A stretch of DNA of 64,000 nucleotides, taken from NCBI RefSeq assembly GCF_023091745.1, contig NC_068915.1:37440001-37504000 (forward strand). Direction: 5' to 3'. The position numbers and the translations under genes are program-made. This DNA comes from Budorcas taxicolor. Taxonomy: Eukaryota > Chordata > Mammalia > Artiodactyla > Bovidae. A model generated the notes under the pieces. It was given only the letters and a program-made list of their open reading frames with translations. It did no database searches and was not told the DNA's origin. This document shows positions 1 to 10,300 of the stretch, piece by piece; within the stretch, counting starts at the first letter, position 1; each line of letters starts with the position of its first letter.

Positions 1-83
1 AGATTTCACTGTTGAGCCAATGCTTGCTGCCAAGTTCCCATATCCCTTACCCACTGTGCACCTGGGAGTGCATTAGTTAACAT

Positions 84-919
84 AGTTCAGTTCAGTTCAG
101 TTCAGTTGCTCAGTCGTGTCCGACTCTTTGCAACCCCATGAATCGCAGCACACCAGGCCTCCCTGTCCATCACCAACTCCCGGAGTTCACTCAAACTCGC
201 ATCCATTGAGCCAGTGATGCCATCCAGCCATCTCATCCTCGGTTGTCCCCTTCTTCTCCTGCCCCCAATCCCTCCCAGTATCAGAGTCTTTTCCAGTGAG
301 TCAACTCTTGGCATGAGGTGGCCAAAGTACTGGAGTTTCAGCTTTAGCATTGTTCCTTCCAAAGAAATCCCAGGGCTGATCTCCTTCAGAATGGACTAGT
401 TGGATCTCCTTGCAGTCCAAGGGACTCTCAAGAGTCTTCTCCAACACCACAGTTCAAAAGCATCAATTCTTCGGTGCTCAGCTTTCTTCACAGTCCAGTT
501 CTCACATCCATACATGATGACTGGAAAAACCATAGCCTTGACTAGACAGACCTTAGTCGGCAAAGTAATGTCTCTGCTTTTGAATATGCTATCTAGGTTG
601 GTCATAACTTTTCTTCCAAGGAGTAAGTGTCTTTTAATTTCATGGCTGCAGTCACCATCTGCAGTGATTTTGGAGCCCAAAAAAATAAAGTCTGACACTG
701 TTTCCACTGTTTCTCCCTCTATTTCCCATGGAGTGATGGGACTGGATGCCATGATCTTCGTTTTCTGAATGTTGAGCTTTAGGCCAACTTTTTCACTCCC
801 CTCTTTCACTTTCATCAAGAGGCTTTTGAGTTCCTCTTCACTTTTTGCCGTAAGGGTGGTGTTATCTGCGTATCTGAGGTTATTGATATTTCTCCCAGCA
901 ATCTTGATTCCAGCTTGTG
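84..919 (-). mobile_element. BovB (RTE) LINE, 5'-truncated 3' part
   Basis: It begins at 84 with the tandem TTCAG pentamers that mark BovB 3' tails, then runs backward through the C-terminal ORF2 region (reverse-strand WTVKKAEHRRIDAFELWCWRRLL). The frame is broken by stops. It ends abruptly at 919, where LTR-like sequence begins. Confidence 0.93.
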
Positions 920-1733
920 TTCATAGTTGGAATGTGAGAAAAAGAACTGTAGCCTTGAAGCTAACCACATCAGACCTTTGAGCTAATTGGTTCTTTCTTT
1001 GTTGTAACTCGCTGCACCTTTGCTTTGTGAAAATGTAACTCTGTTTGATACTTTCTGAGGCCTACGTAGATTAGAAATATAAAGAAAAAGCACTTCAAGG
1101 GAAAATAGGTTTTCTGGTTGAGCAGCCTTTATCTAAAGAGGGTCAAAAAATGTCCACAGGCCTCCAAGGCAAGAAGATAATATACACAACATCGTTTGTG
1201 GGAAAGGTATGCAGAAAAAAGCCTGGTCTCGATAAGGGTCAGGGCTGCTGAACCTGCATGACTTTGTATTATCCATTGATCTCTATGTACAACTGAAAGT
1301 ATAAAAGTTTTTCTGGAAAGTAAAGGATGGACCAGTTTCTTGGAAATCTGGCTCCCCTCGTGTCAATTCTCTCTCTCTCTTTCTCCCTCTCCCTCCCTCT
1401 CCTTTTCAGGCTGAATTCCCATCTGGAACACAAAGGCTCACTGTGTCTACTATTTTTGCCTGGGCTTCTAAGACCCAAACAGGGAGGCACTTTGCATCTC
1501 CGCTCCTTTGGGAGACCGGGAGGGTGCCTGTGGCCTAATGTAAATGACACAAGTCTCTTTTCTTGAGACTTTGTTGGGTTCTTGTGTAAACCAAGGAATC
1601 TCAGCCCCTTTTTCTCTATTACACTATTCTCTTCTAATCTCTCTTTGTATCTCTAAATAAATAAGTCTTTCCTAATCGCCGACTCTGTCCCCGCTTCGAA
1701 TTATCCTGGATCCACCAGGGCTGGACCCTGGCA
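920..1733 (+). mobile_element. Solo LTR of an endogenous retrovirus
   Basis: About 0.8 kb with a TATAAAA box at 1300-1306, a pyrimidine-rich tract at 1369-1405, AATAAA at 1656-1661 and a terminal CA at 1732-1733. The left edge is uncertain: TG dinucleotides at 917 and 933 are both possible. No primer-binding site follows; BovB sequence resumes at 1734. I saw no clear target-site duplication. Open frames inside it are not genes. Confidence 0.7.
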
Positions 1734-2098
1734 GGTTGGTCATAACTTTTCTTCCAAGCAGTAAGCATCTTTTAATTTCACGGCTGCAGTCACCATCTGC
1801 AGTGATTTTGGAGCCCCCCCCCCCCCCAAAAGTCTGACACTGTTTCCACTGTTTCCCTATCTATTTCCCATAAAGTGATGGGACCGGATGCCATGATCTT
1901 TGTCTTCTGAATGTTGAGCTTTAAGCCAACTTTTTCACTCTCCACTTTCACTTTCATCAAGAGGCTTTTTAGTTCCTCTTCACTTTCTGCCATAAGGGTG
2001 GTGTCATCTGCATATCTGAGGTTATTGATATTTCTCCCGGCAGTCTTGATTCCAGCTTGTGCTTCTTCCAGTCCAGCATTTCTCATGATGTACTCTGC
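1734..2098 (-). mobile_element. BovB LINE fragment
   Basis: Reverse-orientation ORF2 region including the reverse-strand RYADDTTLMAE motif. It carries a run of C at about 1816-1827. It covers the same BovB segment as 595-919, so it is a second copy or a duplication, not the other half of one interrupted element. Confidence 0.9.
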
Positions 2099-2580
2099 AT
2101 ATTACTCAGCCATAAAAAGGAATGGATTTGAGTCAGTTTTGATGATGTGGATGAACCTGGAACCTATTATACAGAGTGAAAGGGAAAGATAAATATCGTA
2201 TTCTAAAGCATATATATGGAACATAGAAGAATGACACTGAAGAATTTACTTACAGGGCAACAGTGGAGCAACAGACATAGAGAATAGACTTACGGACATG
2301 GGGAGGGGAGGAGAGGGTGAGATATATGGAAAGAGTAACACGGAAACTTACATTACCATATGTAAAATAGATAGCCAACAGGAATTTGCTGTATGGCTCA
2401 GGAAACACAAACAGGGGCTCTGTATCAATCTAGTGGGGTGGTATGGGGAGGGAGATGGGCTGGAGGTTCAAAAGGGAGGGGACATATGTATACCTATGGC
2501 TGATTCATGTTGAGGTTTGACAGAAAACAGCAAAATTCTATAAAGCAATTATCCTTCAATAAAAAAGAAATTTTTTTTAA
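2099..2580 (+). mobile_element. L1 3' end
   Basis: The C-terminal ORF2/3' UTR text starts at TATTACTCAGCCATAAAAAG and ends in an A-rich tail around 2560-2580. It is diverged relative to the L1 at 11505. Confidence 0.85.
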
Positions 2581-2593
2581 AAGTTCTAAAAAA

Positions 2594-2700
2594 AAAAGGG
2601 AGGGGATATATGTATACCTATGGCTGATTCATGTTGAGGTTTGACAGAAGACAACATAATTCTGTTAGCAATTATCCTTCATAAAAAAATAAATTAATAA
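2594..2700 (+). repeat. Duplicated L1 3' terminus
   Basis: About 100 bp repeating 2470-2568 at an offset of 124 bases (GGGAGGGGAYATATGTATACC and onward), with its own A-rich tail. This makes a local tandem duplication of the L1 end. Confidence 0.85.
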
Positions 2701-2711
2701 AAAATCAAATA

Positions 2712-2922
2712 CAGTTGACCCTTGAACAATGCAGGGTTATGGGGAACTGATCTCCTTACAGTTGAAAATGCCTATATAACTTTATGGTTGGTCTTTGGTA
2801 TCTGTGGTTCCTCATTCTCAAATTCAACCAACCCTGTGTCGTGTAGTGTTACATTTATTGATAAAAATCCATGTATAAGTGGACCTGCACAGTTCAAACC
2901 CGTGTTGCTCAAGAGTCACCTG
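2712..2922 (+). mobile_element. Tigger-type (Tc1/mariner) non-autonomous DNA transposon
   Basis: The terminal inverted repeats are CAGTTGACCCTTGAACAA at 2712 and an imperfect inverse ending CACCTG at 2922, flanked by TA on both sides as expected for this superfamily. There is no coding capacity. Confidence 0.8.
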
Positions 2923-4754
2923 TATAGCAGTAGCCATATTTCTAAACAGAGAGTGTATCTGCTATTCTGAACTCTCTCTATGATTTTACAAAGTATTATT
3001 CTTTTAGTAAAACAGAATTACCTTTCAGCTCTTCTTGTCCTTACTAGCTAAAGTCTAGACCATATAAGTTATGGTAGATTCACTTGCAGTTATTGGCTAA
3101 ATCCACTCACCATTTTTACTTTGTCCTTATCTGGGTTTCTGGCGCTGGGATTTTATTAGAGTTTTGTTTTCTTTTCTTTCCAAATTTCCTCATTAGGTTT
3201 TTTCTAAGCCTTTATTCCTCCCTCTTCTTTCTCTGTTCCCAACCCCCTTTCCATGACTTTCATACAGACCCGTCTGTTTCTTCTCCTTTTCCTTTGGGCC
3301 GGCTAATACAATATCTTAACACCAATGATTCTAGGTATCAATATCTTGACCTGTAGAGTTCATCTTGTTAGATGTTTTTGAAATGCAGGCTTCATAGTGT
3401 CTTAAAAACGAATGCATCTCGAGTGCCTGATTGAGTGAGTGTGTGTCCTAAAGACTGAATGAGGGGACCAGGTTGCTTCTTAGGGATTACAGTGATCGCT
3501 CTTTGGTTGTCCCTACAGCCTGCCTTCTGCCTTCCAACTCTCCCTACCCTGTCCCACCACCATTACCTCCCTGTCCTATTGTTGGAATGATCTTTCTTAA
3601 GCTCTAAAATATATATAGTATCATTTAAGGCATTCAACGGTCAAGCCCTCATTTGTGCATTGGAACTATCAACAGCCGCTCTGCGTGTGTCATACCTCAA
3701 GGAGGATGGATTTTACTCATCTTTGCTCTTTCCTTCAGCGAGAGTTCATCTTTTTCCGCAGAACTCCTTTAATTACTTTTTTTTTCTATGATTGAACTTA
3801 CCACAGTCTACTTTGTATTTTGTATGCCTGTCTTCCTGACTAAATTACAATCTTGATAAGAGCCAGGAACATCTCTTTTCTTTCTTTTGATCCCCATGGA
3901 GTTTTGTAAAATGTGGTCATTCGGTAAGTGTTCTTCAACTGAGCTGAATGTCATCCCAAACAGAATCAGGTATCTTGACTGGTTGTAGTTGCCAAGAGCA
4001 GTTTAATTAGGGCTAACAAATCAAAGTAGATATTTACAAGCTGAGAAACTGATGCATTGAGGTTGGAGGGAGTAGCAGGTGTAAAAATAAATTCCAGAGC
4101 CTGGAGTGATCTTTTCTTTTTGGGCACAAGGTGGCAGACAGTACCCATTTCAGTAGTTGCATGGAAATCACCTTGGTGAGGTTGAAATTTTCTGCCCTAT
4201 TTTTGAAATCTATGTTTACTTAAAAATGAAAAAAAAAAAAAGTGAAGCTAGTGCAGCTTGGTGGCTGAAACCTGGATTTGGATGCAGCAGAGATCCACTG
4301 CCTGACTGCAAGCAGTTCTCCCAAAGCTCTGGTCCTTTTGTTTTGGACTCATCACTCCAGTCTGCATCATCTCTTGGCAGTGCATCATGGATGCTGACAC
4401 ATTTAGTGTTTCCCTTAAATGGATGAGGATAATCAAACATCGTCAGTGTTTTTAATAAATATGCATGAATACTGAGGCTGGGACAGAGGAACTAAAATCT
4501 GACCAGAGAATTGAAATGCAGTTTCCCCACTAGGTAGCAGACTAGGACAGATGACCTTTGGAAGATCTTGCCTGTAATCACCCAAAGAAAATCTTTGTTC
4601 TCTCTGTTAGCTCATTGTTTTTACTTTACAGCACCAAGTGTTTTTCATGTGATCAGACCAGACCATGTAAAGGTCTGATATAATCTGAGATAAAACTAAC
4701 AGGTCAATTTCAAGTTACTTATCTGCAACTTAATTGCTAGTATAAGTTTCTGTG
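2923..4754. other. Unannotated intergenic sequence
   Basis: I see no gene or clear repeat here. It has AT-rich and pyrimidine-rich stretches, and short open frames without domain signals. Confidence 0.5.
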
Positions 4755-4832
4755 TGCTTCCCTGGTGACTTAGTAGTAAAGAATCTACCTGCCAATGTAA
4801 GTTCTATCCCCAGAGGAAGGAAATGGCAGATG
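4755..4832 (+). mobile_element. Bov-tA SINE fragment
   Basis: GCTTCCCTGGTGACTTAG at the start is the tRNA-derived head of a Bov-tA element; the GGAAGGAAATGGCAG part follows after an internal deletion. The BovB-like tail is missing. Confidence 0.75.
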
Positions 4833-5318
4833 GAAACAGTTCTATTCATAGAACTATTTTTCTATCATCTCATGCCTTTCCTCTTGGCCACAAAATGGCT
4901 GCTGTACCTCCAGGCATCATGTTGATGTTAAACAAAGAATAGGGTAAGAAAAGAGGAAGAGTGGTACTAACTGTATGTGCTTTTACCAAGAAGAGCAAAA
5001 GCCTTCCAGAATTCTGCTTCTGTTTCTCATCAGGAGGCTTAGGGCTAATTTCCAGAATGCTATCACAGGCCATTAGCTGGGAAAGCATCTACACTTAAGG
5101 CCAGAAAAAAGAAATAGGCTTGAGATGATTGGACTCAGCCAATGAATAGTACCTGCCAAAGTAAGTTTTTATCTCGGTTTTTCATTTGTGTGTCTCTTTC
5201 TTAAATTCTCCCTCTTTCCCTCCTGCAAATGAGTTGCGTCAGGAAGTAAAATTTTTCTAGAAGAAATTATAAACGTGCCACAGAGAAAAGAGCACAGAAG
5301 GACATGCAGCAGGATATC

Positions 5319-5856
5319 TTTATTAGAGCAGAGGAGGTCAGAGGGAAAAGGAAATACTGGCTTGAGCAGAGTGGGATGAAGGGAGGCTTTCAAGCTCAGT
5401 GGATTAATTTTATAGCACTACCTTTGCCAGAGGCAGAGCTCATCTTGTTGAGTCTTAAAGGAAGCACCACAGACAACAGACTTTCTCATAGGTCATTTAA
5501 TTACAGATTATCATATAAGACATATTGTTCTTCATATCTACAGAGCAAACAACAAAGGGTTTTGTGATACAACCTATTTTTAAATGATACCTATTCAAAT
5601 AATACCTATTCCATGAATCCTTAATGAATTTTTTCCTTAAAAAAGCATTGTAACTTTGAATAAAATTTCATAAAGCATCATGAGGATTTCATACTACAAC
5701 CATTAAGATAGCAATAGTTCTCCCCAGGAGGCCAGATCTCTTGGCTTATTCAATTCCTGACTCTGTCCTTCATCTGATCTGCTATCAAGTGGGCCCCCTT
5801 GATACTGTTAAGTCACTGATGACTAAGTGTGCAAATCTTCATCCTGCTGGGAATTT
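5319..5856 (-). other. MEPE: MEPE 3' UTR with candidate poly(A) signal
   Basis: The sequence downstream of the MEPE stop has no other recognisable feature. The first plain AATAAA on the minus strand is at 5324-5319, giving a UTR of about 540 nt, reasonable for a mammalian MEPE mRNA of about 2 kb. The actual cleavage site is not visible. Confidence 0.5.
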
Positions 5857-7323
5857 CTAGTCACCATCACTCTCACTGGAACTGCCACTGTCAGACGACT
5901 CACTACTGTCATGTTTTTTAGGGGGGCGAAACCTCCTATTGGAAAGGGAGTTCCTGTAACCCCAGGTGCCTTTGCTTTGTGACCCACCCTTGTTTCGTGT
6001 ATAATTATTCTGTCGGTGGGGCACATAATGATTTTTCCTGCTGTGTGTTATTATGGTTCCCTCATTATTGGGACCATTGTGGGAACTTATTTCATTTTTA
6101 ATTTCATTATCAAGACCACGAGAAGGAATGAGCTGGCCCTGACCTTTGCTCTTACTGGGAAATCTTTGTTTTTCCTTTGAGGGCTCTTGATTTCTAGTAG
6201 AATGTTCTGTGCTTTTTCTGCTGCTACCTTTGCCATTTTTTGGAATTTCATTGTACTTAGTACTTTCAGCTCCATCGCTACCGCCATGTTTTCTTTTGTC
6301 TTTTGAGGGTACATGCGGGTAGTGAAACTCTATTTCCCCTTGATGCGCATCTTGGCTGCCGCCAACCACTCTGTTTCCTTCTTGCCCAGGGAGTTTCTTA
6401 AAATCGGTGCCACCTATGATGTCATTGGTGCCCTCCACTAGGCTTACATCAGCGGTATTTGCCTCCTGGGCTGTTTTACCCCTGGTTCCAGTAGTTTTTC
6501 TGCCATTCCTTTCTTTCTCTGGGATCTCATTGTAACCTGGCCCTTTTGCATCAGGACTGGTGGTCTCAGTTTCACTTGGGCTGGGAAGCTCTGTTTGAAT
6601 ATCTGTACCTTCTCGGTCAGGATCAATAGCATCTCCTTTACCAGAAATGTCCTTGAAAGGTGGCCCATCTCCACTGAAAGGAGAGAGATCATTATCTCCT
6701 CTCCCTTGAAGATCAGGGTCACCACTGCCCTCAAAATCACTGGGGATGTTTTTTACTTTGGGGAGCTGTTTTAGACGTTTCATGTTGTGTTGGATGAGGT
6801 GGGTAGTTTTGATTTTTACCGGAATGTTCTGGGCTTGGGAATCTCTTTGGTGATTCTTAAGTCGTGAGGGGGCTTTAGCATGGTTGGCATCTGCTGGAAG
6901 TTTGCCTAGGACCTTCCTGGGTTTGTTCTCTTTGTTTTCTTCCCCCAAGAGTTCAATCACAGTCCCGGGCTCCATTCTGTGGTACATGTTATTTCTGATG
7001 AGAGCTGCGCCATATCCTTCTTGGTTGTGTAGTTTGCGGATAGCACTGTCTCTGTCCTCAGCCCCACGCTTCCCAGTCGATTCAGGATAAATGGACATCT
7101 TTAGGTCACTGTGGGCATTTTCTTTGCTACTGATACTGTAGTCTTCATTCATTGACTGTTTATTTCCCGAAAGATTTTGAGATTTTGTGCTTTTGTTATT
7201 TTCATTGGTTCTAGGAAGAAACAAGTCTTCCTCTTTTTTCTGGGCGATGTTTTCTTTAGGTGCTGGCTCTTGACTTCTCTTGCCAGAATGGGGAAGAGCG
7301 ATACCTTTGTTTTTTTCTTCCTG
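5857..7323 (-). CDS. MEPE: MEPE last exon (coding part)
   Basis: It starts after a TTTAG acceptor at 7324-7328 with codons for QEEKNK, matching the human exon start, and runs 488 codons to TAG at 5857-5859. It holds nearly all of the mature protein: RGD, SGDG and ASARM. The exon opens 33 codons before position 7224; a frame call that starts at 7224 uses a TTG that is not a real start. Composition is Lys/Glu/Ser/Asn-rich and low in Cys, as expected for an intrinsically disordered SIBLING protein. Confidence 0.95.
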   Translation of the reverse strand, partial: QEEKNKGIALPHSGKRSQEPAPKENIAQKKEEDLFLPRTNENNKSTKSQNLSGNKQSMNEDYSISSKENAHSDLKMSIYPESTGKRGAEDRDSAIRKLHNQEGYGAALIRNNMYHRMEPGTVIELLGEENKENKPRKVLGKLPADANHAKAPSRLKNHQRDSQAQNIPVKIKTTHLIQHNMKRLKQLPKVKNIPSDFEGSGDPDLQGRGDNDLSPFSGDGPPFKDISGKGDAIDPDREGTDIQTELPSPSETETTSPDAKGPGYNEIPEKERNGRKTTGTRGKTAQEANTADVSLVEGTNDIIGGTDFKKLPGQEGNRVVGGSQDAHQGEIEFHYPHVPSKDKRKHGGSDGAESTKYNEIPKNGKGSSRKSTEHSTRNQEPSKEKQRFPSKSKGQGQLIPSRGLDNEIKNEISSHNGPNNEGTIITHSRKNHYVPHRQNNYTRNKGGSQSKGTWGYRNSLSNRRFRPPKKHDSSESSDSGSSSESDGD

Positions 7324-10300
7324 CTAAAGTGGAATTTTCAATATAAAGTGATTATTTTATGTTAAACTTTTAAAATTTAATAATTCTTAGGCAATACTGT
7401 TTAAAATCCCACCAGATACTTAATAAAAAGAGTCTTTTAACTCAAAAGAGATTTGTTGGTAGAGATAATTTTGAAATGGCCAAAGCAGGTTTCACAGAAA
7501 AAGAAGAATGAACAAGGCTTTAAGAGTGGGTGAGATTCAAATCATGAAAGGAAAATGGTGACACTATCCTAAGAATAAGTAGAGTATTCAAATGTTTGGA
7601 AACAGGAAACATTTGAAAGATAATATGAATAAAACTATAAGGCTGGAGTAGAGAAAGTCAAAGAGAATGGTAAAAAGCAGAATCCTAAAGAAGAGAAATA
7701 AAGTTGGAAATGTAAATTAGGGCCTGATTTTAAAGGAGGAGCTGAATTTAAGGAAGACAGAGCATGGTCCTCACCTTGTGACCTTGAGACATTTCAAGTG
7801 AAATGGAGTTCATCTTTCAAACATGATTATTCCCTCTCTCTCATTCTCCCTCTCTCTCCGCCTCCCCACACCCCTATTCTCTCTCTCTGTATTGGCCCTG
7901 GTCTTCAAAAATATTTTCCTCTCTTCTTTTTCCTTTTTATTTATTTATTTTTTTTACAGAGGATATACAAATAGAAGAATGTAGGTAATACTAAGCTTCT
8001 GGCATTCAAACAAAGGATCTTGCAACAACTGTTGGTGACCCTAGTTATTGTCTGAAAAGGTAATCATTATCTTTACTTTCTTTCTCTTTTGTCATGTAAT
8101 AAACGAAATTAGATAGTCTAGATCAGTAGGTTTCAAATTTAGCACTTATTAGAACTGTTTAGAAGGCTTACTAAAACAAAGATTGTTGGATTCAATGGCC
8201 AGAGTTTGTGATTCTGTAGGCTTGGGGTGAGGCTCTAGAATCTGCATTTATGACAAGTTCCCAGCTCATGTTGATGCTGCTGGCTTGTAACCACACTTTG
8301 AGAACTACTCTTCTGGATCATAAGTTTAAGTAGTCAAGGCCCAGATAAGAAAAGCCCCTGAGAGAATAATGGGATGAAAAAGAGAGTGGAGAAGAAGAGT
8401 GTTTATGCTTGTGCCTCAGTTTTTCCTTTTCAGGAAGAAGGTCTGTAAGGATGCTGCTTCATAGATAGCACCTTACCAACCTGAGGTACAGTCAAGGTGC
8501 AAGAAGCTTGAACAATGTGGTCAGGAAGAAGAGGGACTGAGCTTGATTTTGCCCAGTCACTCTCTGTGGCACAGGCTAGGTATGGAAGCATCTGAGAGTT
8601 TTCAGGAGCTCACCAGAGGGAGTGAAGTGGCTCTGAAAGGAGCAATGTATTTAGATGGAGCATATATACCAGGAATAATGTGAGACATATGCAGACAAAG
8701 AGGGCTCTACTTTGTCTATGAGATCCAGGAGAGGCTGAATCCCCACTGTCCCCTCCATCCCCCTAAGACTGTACTGTTTGGTCTTAAGCTATTGTAGCCA
8801 GTGACTTGGCAGGGCAAGCAGTATTGTCCCTTCCGTGTCTGAGGATGCCATGACTTCCTCTCCACTATTGTGTAAGCCATGTGTGTACATATGGTATATG
8901 GTATATAGTGGATTAGAGAAGGAAATGGCAGCCCACTCCAGTACCCTTGCTTGGAAATTCCTATGGACTGAGGAGCCTGGAGGGTTACAGTCCACGGGGT
9001 TGCAAAGAACTGGACATGACTGAGCAACCTGGGCACCTGTAGCAGATGGTGTTAAGCCATACCTGACTCCCTCGTATGCATGCTTGACATCTTAGGGGGA
9101 GATGGCAGAAGTGAGGATCTGAGCACTCTTATCCAAAAGAGACTGAAGACTTAAAGATTAGATAAACTTAATTTAAACAGGTTGAATTTAAATTAATTTC
9201 TGCATACTCCCTCCCCATTTATTAACACATGGGTAGGAGCTCTTGAGCAACAGAACAATTATAGACAAAATAAATGGCATACTTTCCCGCCACCTCAAGC
9301 TTGTAAGGTGAGCTAAAATTTACAACACTACTACATAAACCTTTGAACTGGTGATAACATGGAATCAAAATAAGAGATTTATTGAGGGACTGAGACATAT
9401 TAGAAGTTGGGCTGGTGTTTTATGTTCCAGGCAGTACCTGATGACTTATTAAATGGCAGAGGTAGTGGTCCTACAGGGTTTATGAAGTGTGGGGGTGATG
9501 TGGTGTCTCAGAGACCTCAGATTCAGTCAGAGTTTGCACAGACATACAGACTGTCAGAATTTCAGGCAGGAGAATTTGGTTTTATTATATAGAGGATGGA
9601 GAGGCAGTGATGTTGTATGAGCAAGAGAGTAACAAGGAGGAATCAAGCTAAGAAAGAACAGTTAGGAGTCTGCTGTAGTGTCTAAGAATGAGAGGTAATC
9701 ACTTGGATTAGAATTATGCCAAAGAAAAAAGTTACAAAGAAAAACCTACAGGTGCCCAAATAGAAGAAGGGTAAATGGCAGCCCACTCCAGTACTCTTGC
9801 CTGGAAAATCCCATGGATGGATGAGCCCGATAAGCTACAGTCGATGGGGTCGCAAAGAGTCAGACACGACTGAGCGACTTTTCATTCTTTCTTTTCTTTA
9901 ATAACTAGAATGTTGACATGCAATAGTGAAGGCAAGACAAAAGATACCTTTTATATTAGACATACTGCTGTTGAGAGACTGTAGAATCTGAGCTCCAAAT
10001 GCAACATTCAGTTAGAGACAGAGTTGGGTGTCCCAGCTTCCCAGCCCACATCCTTCACACATATGACCTATGGTCAGCTGGTCTGTCCTGGAACATTTTA
10101 TCAGCTAATTGCTTGTTACTTTTCATGTCAGATCATTTTCTTAAGGATATTCTAATTTTTTTTCAATTTTTTTTTAACCTGCAACCAGTAACTAGTATTG
10201 CTTTTTTCCTGATGGAACAGTCATTAAGGTTATTTCCTCTTTCATGTACAACCCTTCTGGGAAAGGAAAGGTTTCCTCCATATTTACTGAATGCTTTGTC

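Noticed and set aside
1269..1566. Open frames in both directions around the CT-rich tract
   Set aside because: They fall inside the solo LTR and its low-complexity tract, with no domain signal.
1816..1827. Homopolymer C run (and G runs near 36268 and 54721)
   Set aside because: Could be real slippage or a sequencing error in repeats; no G-quadruplex or regulatory role is supported by context.
7222..7224. TTG as a start for the large MEPE frame
   Set aside because: The frame continues upstream without a stop to the acceptor at 7323, and the true ATG is in the signal-peptide exon at 18411.
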